A stretch of DNA of 25,931 bases from Planctomycetota bacterium (GTDB taxonomy: Bacteria; Planctomycetota; Phycisphaerae; WQYP01): the NCBI GenBank assembly GCA_021780285.1, contig JAJXZA010000280.1, positions 1 through 25,931 of the forward strand, read 5' to 3'. Position 1 is the first letter of the stretch, and each line of letters begins with the position of its first letter. Below the pieces are notes generated by a model, which worked only from the letters and a program-made list of their open reading frames with translations, was not told the origin of the DNA and searched no databases. The position numbers and the translations under genes were made by a program. This document shows, in pieces, positions 24,993-25,931 of this stretch.

Positions 24993-25486
24993 AAATTGCC
25001 CTCGCCTGCGACCATCGAGGCTTCAATCTGCGAACACCCCTGCAGCATCATATTCATAGCCTCGGACATGAACTGCTTGATTTCGGCGTTCACGATGCCC
25101 GCCCATGCGACTATCCCGACTATGCCGTGCCGGCAGCCATCGCCGTCGTCAAGGGCGAGGCGCAGCGGGCCATTTTGATTGATGGCAGCGGCATTGGCAT
25201 GGCCATTGTCGCCAACAAAGTTCCGGGCATACGTGCAGCCACCTGCCACGACGAACTCACCGCCGAAATTTCTCGGCGTTACAACGACGCCAATGTGCTG
25301 TGCCTCGCGGCCGATCTTCTCGGCGAAGAGCTAATTCGCCGCATTGTACGCTCGTGGCTTGGCTCCGATTTTGAGCAGGGCCGCCATACCCGCCGACTCG
25401 AAAAAATTGCCGAGCTTGAGGGCGTAATTTTCCCAGAATGTGCCAATACCATTAACGTACTCGCCAATCGGCCAAAACCGGCATAA
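24989..25486 (+). CDS. rpiB: RpiB/LacAB-family sugar-phosphate isomerase (ribose 5-phosphate isomerase B)
   Basis: This 165-residue protein interconverts ribose 5-phosphate and ribulose 5-phosphate, or a related sugar-phosphate pair. ACDHRGFNLR opens the fold (H9), LIDGSGIGMAIVANK is the substrate loop, and YNDANVLCLAADLLG the conserved helix. The base position that is Cys in E. coli RpiB is Asp here (D65 in LIDGSG), and the alternative Glu of actinobacterial RpiB is also missing, so the catalytic base may be D65. It overlaps the preceding fusion gene by 4 nt (ATGA), implying coupled translation. A Sua5-YwlE-RpiB order is also seen in Bacillus (ywlC...ywlE-ywlF). It fits with transketolase upstream in the pentose phosphate pathway. 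Confidence 0.9.
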   Translation: MKIALACDHRGFNLRTPLQHHIHSLGHELLDFGVHDARPCDYPDYAVPAAIAVVKGEAQRAILIDGSGIGMAIVANKVPGIRAATCHDELTAEISRRYNDANVLCLAADLLGEELIRRIVRSWLGSDFEQGRHTRRLEKIAELEGVIFPECANTINVLANRPKPA

Positions 25487-25618
25487 ACCCGATGCCGCCT
25501 CCCGAGAACATTATTTTCAGAGCCTCGGCCGAATCGTCGTTGCGGGCTGCGGGCTGGCCACGCGACGCGTTCGCTCTAACCACCCATCCAAACTGACGGA
25601 AACAAATTTCATATTCGT

Positions 25619-25648
25619 TTGACAAAACCACTGTATAAATGCGATACT
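25619..25648 (+). promoter_or_regulatory. Candidate promoter upstream of the structured region and tRNA
   Basis: TTGACA (25619-25624), a perfect -35 hexamer, is 18 nt from GATACT (25643-25648). A start at about 25655 would transcribe the hairpin-rich stretch and run into tRNA-fMet, giving a leader of about 185 nt that must be removed by RNase P. Confidence 0.55.
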
Positions 25649-25655
25649 ACATAAT

Positions 25656-25828
25656 CTGGCTGGTGTACAGGAGTGTATGCTTATGGCCAGCACAATCGCT
25701 GCATGCGCAGCGATGATGCGATTTTGAATTAAACGCGGGGTACAAATCCTGATCGTAATCAGGACGACTGCCGAAAGACAGTTGCTTGCTCCGCACAATA
25801 CATAGCATCCGCCGGTTAGCACGGATGT
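25656..25828 (+). ncRNA. Candidate structured RNA (or tRNA leader) of unknown class
   Basis: Stems are: CTGGC 25656-25660 with GCCAG 25686-25690; an 8-bp perfect hairpin ATCGCTGC (25695-25702) / GCAGCGAT (25707-25714); a three-way junction closed by GCGGGG (25735-25740) with CTCCGC (25789-25794), enclosing TCCTGAT/ATCAGGA (25747-25764, 7 bp, CGTA loop) and CGACTGCC/GACAGTTG (25765-25784, one mismatch, one wobble, GAAA tetraloop); and CATCCG/CGGATG (25806-25827). The GAAA-capped arm and the junction are RNA-like. It does not fit the tRNA, 6S, SRP or tmRNA pattern. It is transcribed, if at all, from the promoter at 25619. Confidence 0.45.
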
Positions 25829-25840
25829 TCGCGAATTTAT

Positions 25841-25914
<74 letters not shown>

Positions 25915-25931
25915 TTCAAAAAGGGCCAGCC

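Larger units (their letters stand above)
25487..25840 (+). other. 354-nt gap before initiator tRNA, with promoter and hairpins
   Basis: No protein gene is supported here. A TTGACA/GATACT promoter-like pair (listed separately) sits at 25619-25648, and 25656-25828 is rich in stems (listed separately). A 5-bp hairpin CGCGA (25830-25834) / TCGCG (25840-25844) spans the tRNA 5' end and may affect its processing. Open frames on the minus strand here are antisense translations of these RNAs. Confidence 0.6.

Noticed and set aside
25735..25794. Junction before tRNA-fMet as a second tRNA gene
   Set aside because: The arms do not fit a cloverleaf: no TTCGA loop, and the 7-bp arm has a 4-nt loop rather than a 7-nt anticodon loop.

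Overview
The window looks like ordinary chromosome from a Gram-negative, moderately GC-rich bacterium. My best guess is a planctomycete, possibly Phycisphaerae-like. This is inferred from the hpnCDE squalene genes, a Tat-exported lipoprotein glycosidase, a transglutaminase-core membrane protein, a Sua5-YwlE fusion and the mix of housekeeping genes. No rRNA or marker gene fixes the taxonomy. I saw no phage, insertion sequence, CRISPR array or plasmid feature.

Layout. 129-2975 (+) encodes a large glycoside hydrolase family 2 lipoprotein and ends at a bidirectional terminator facing 3043-7021 (-). That block holds nadA (quinolinate synthase), a DUF1207-type outer-membrane protein and the E2 subunit of a 2-oxoacid dehydrogenase. 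nadA diverges from eda (KDPG aldolase) and holA (DNA polymerase III delta). 8989-12587 (-) is hpnC-hpnD-hpnE, a complete route from farnesyl diphosphate to squalene. It is divergent from ispH, which makes the C5 isoprenoid precursors, and ispH is followed by a TgpA-like transglutaminase membrane protein. A 530-nt non-coding stretch (16146-16674) dense in hairpins precedes a 3D-domain cell-wall protein and a ChbG/YdjC (HpnK-like) deacetylase.

The clearest unlisted regulatory system lies at 18374-18632, just upstream of leuA. A good sigma-70-type promoter is followed almost at once by a 38-codon ORF with nine Leu codons. Two mutually exclusive RNA stems come next: a 12-bp antiterminator and a terminator with a U-tract. 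This is the architecture of ribosome-mediated leucine attenuation, and the leader peptide appears to be translated from a leaderless or nearly leaderless transcript.

After leuA come transketolase, nrdR, a sulfotransferase-fold protein, a Sua5-YwlE fusion overlapping rpiB, a second structured non-coding stretch, and an initiator tRNA-Met at the right edge. The metabolic genes are central carbon (eda, tkt, rpiB, E2), NAD synthesis (nadA), leucine synthesis (leuA) and isoprenoid/squalene synthesis (ispH, hpnCDE).
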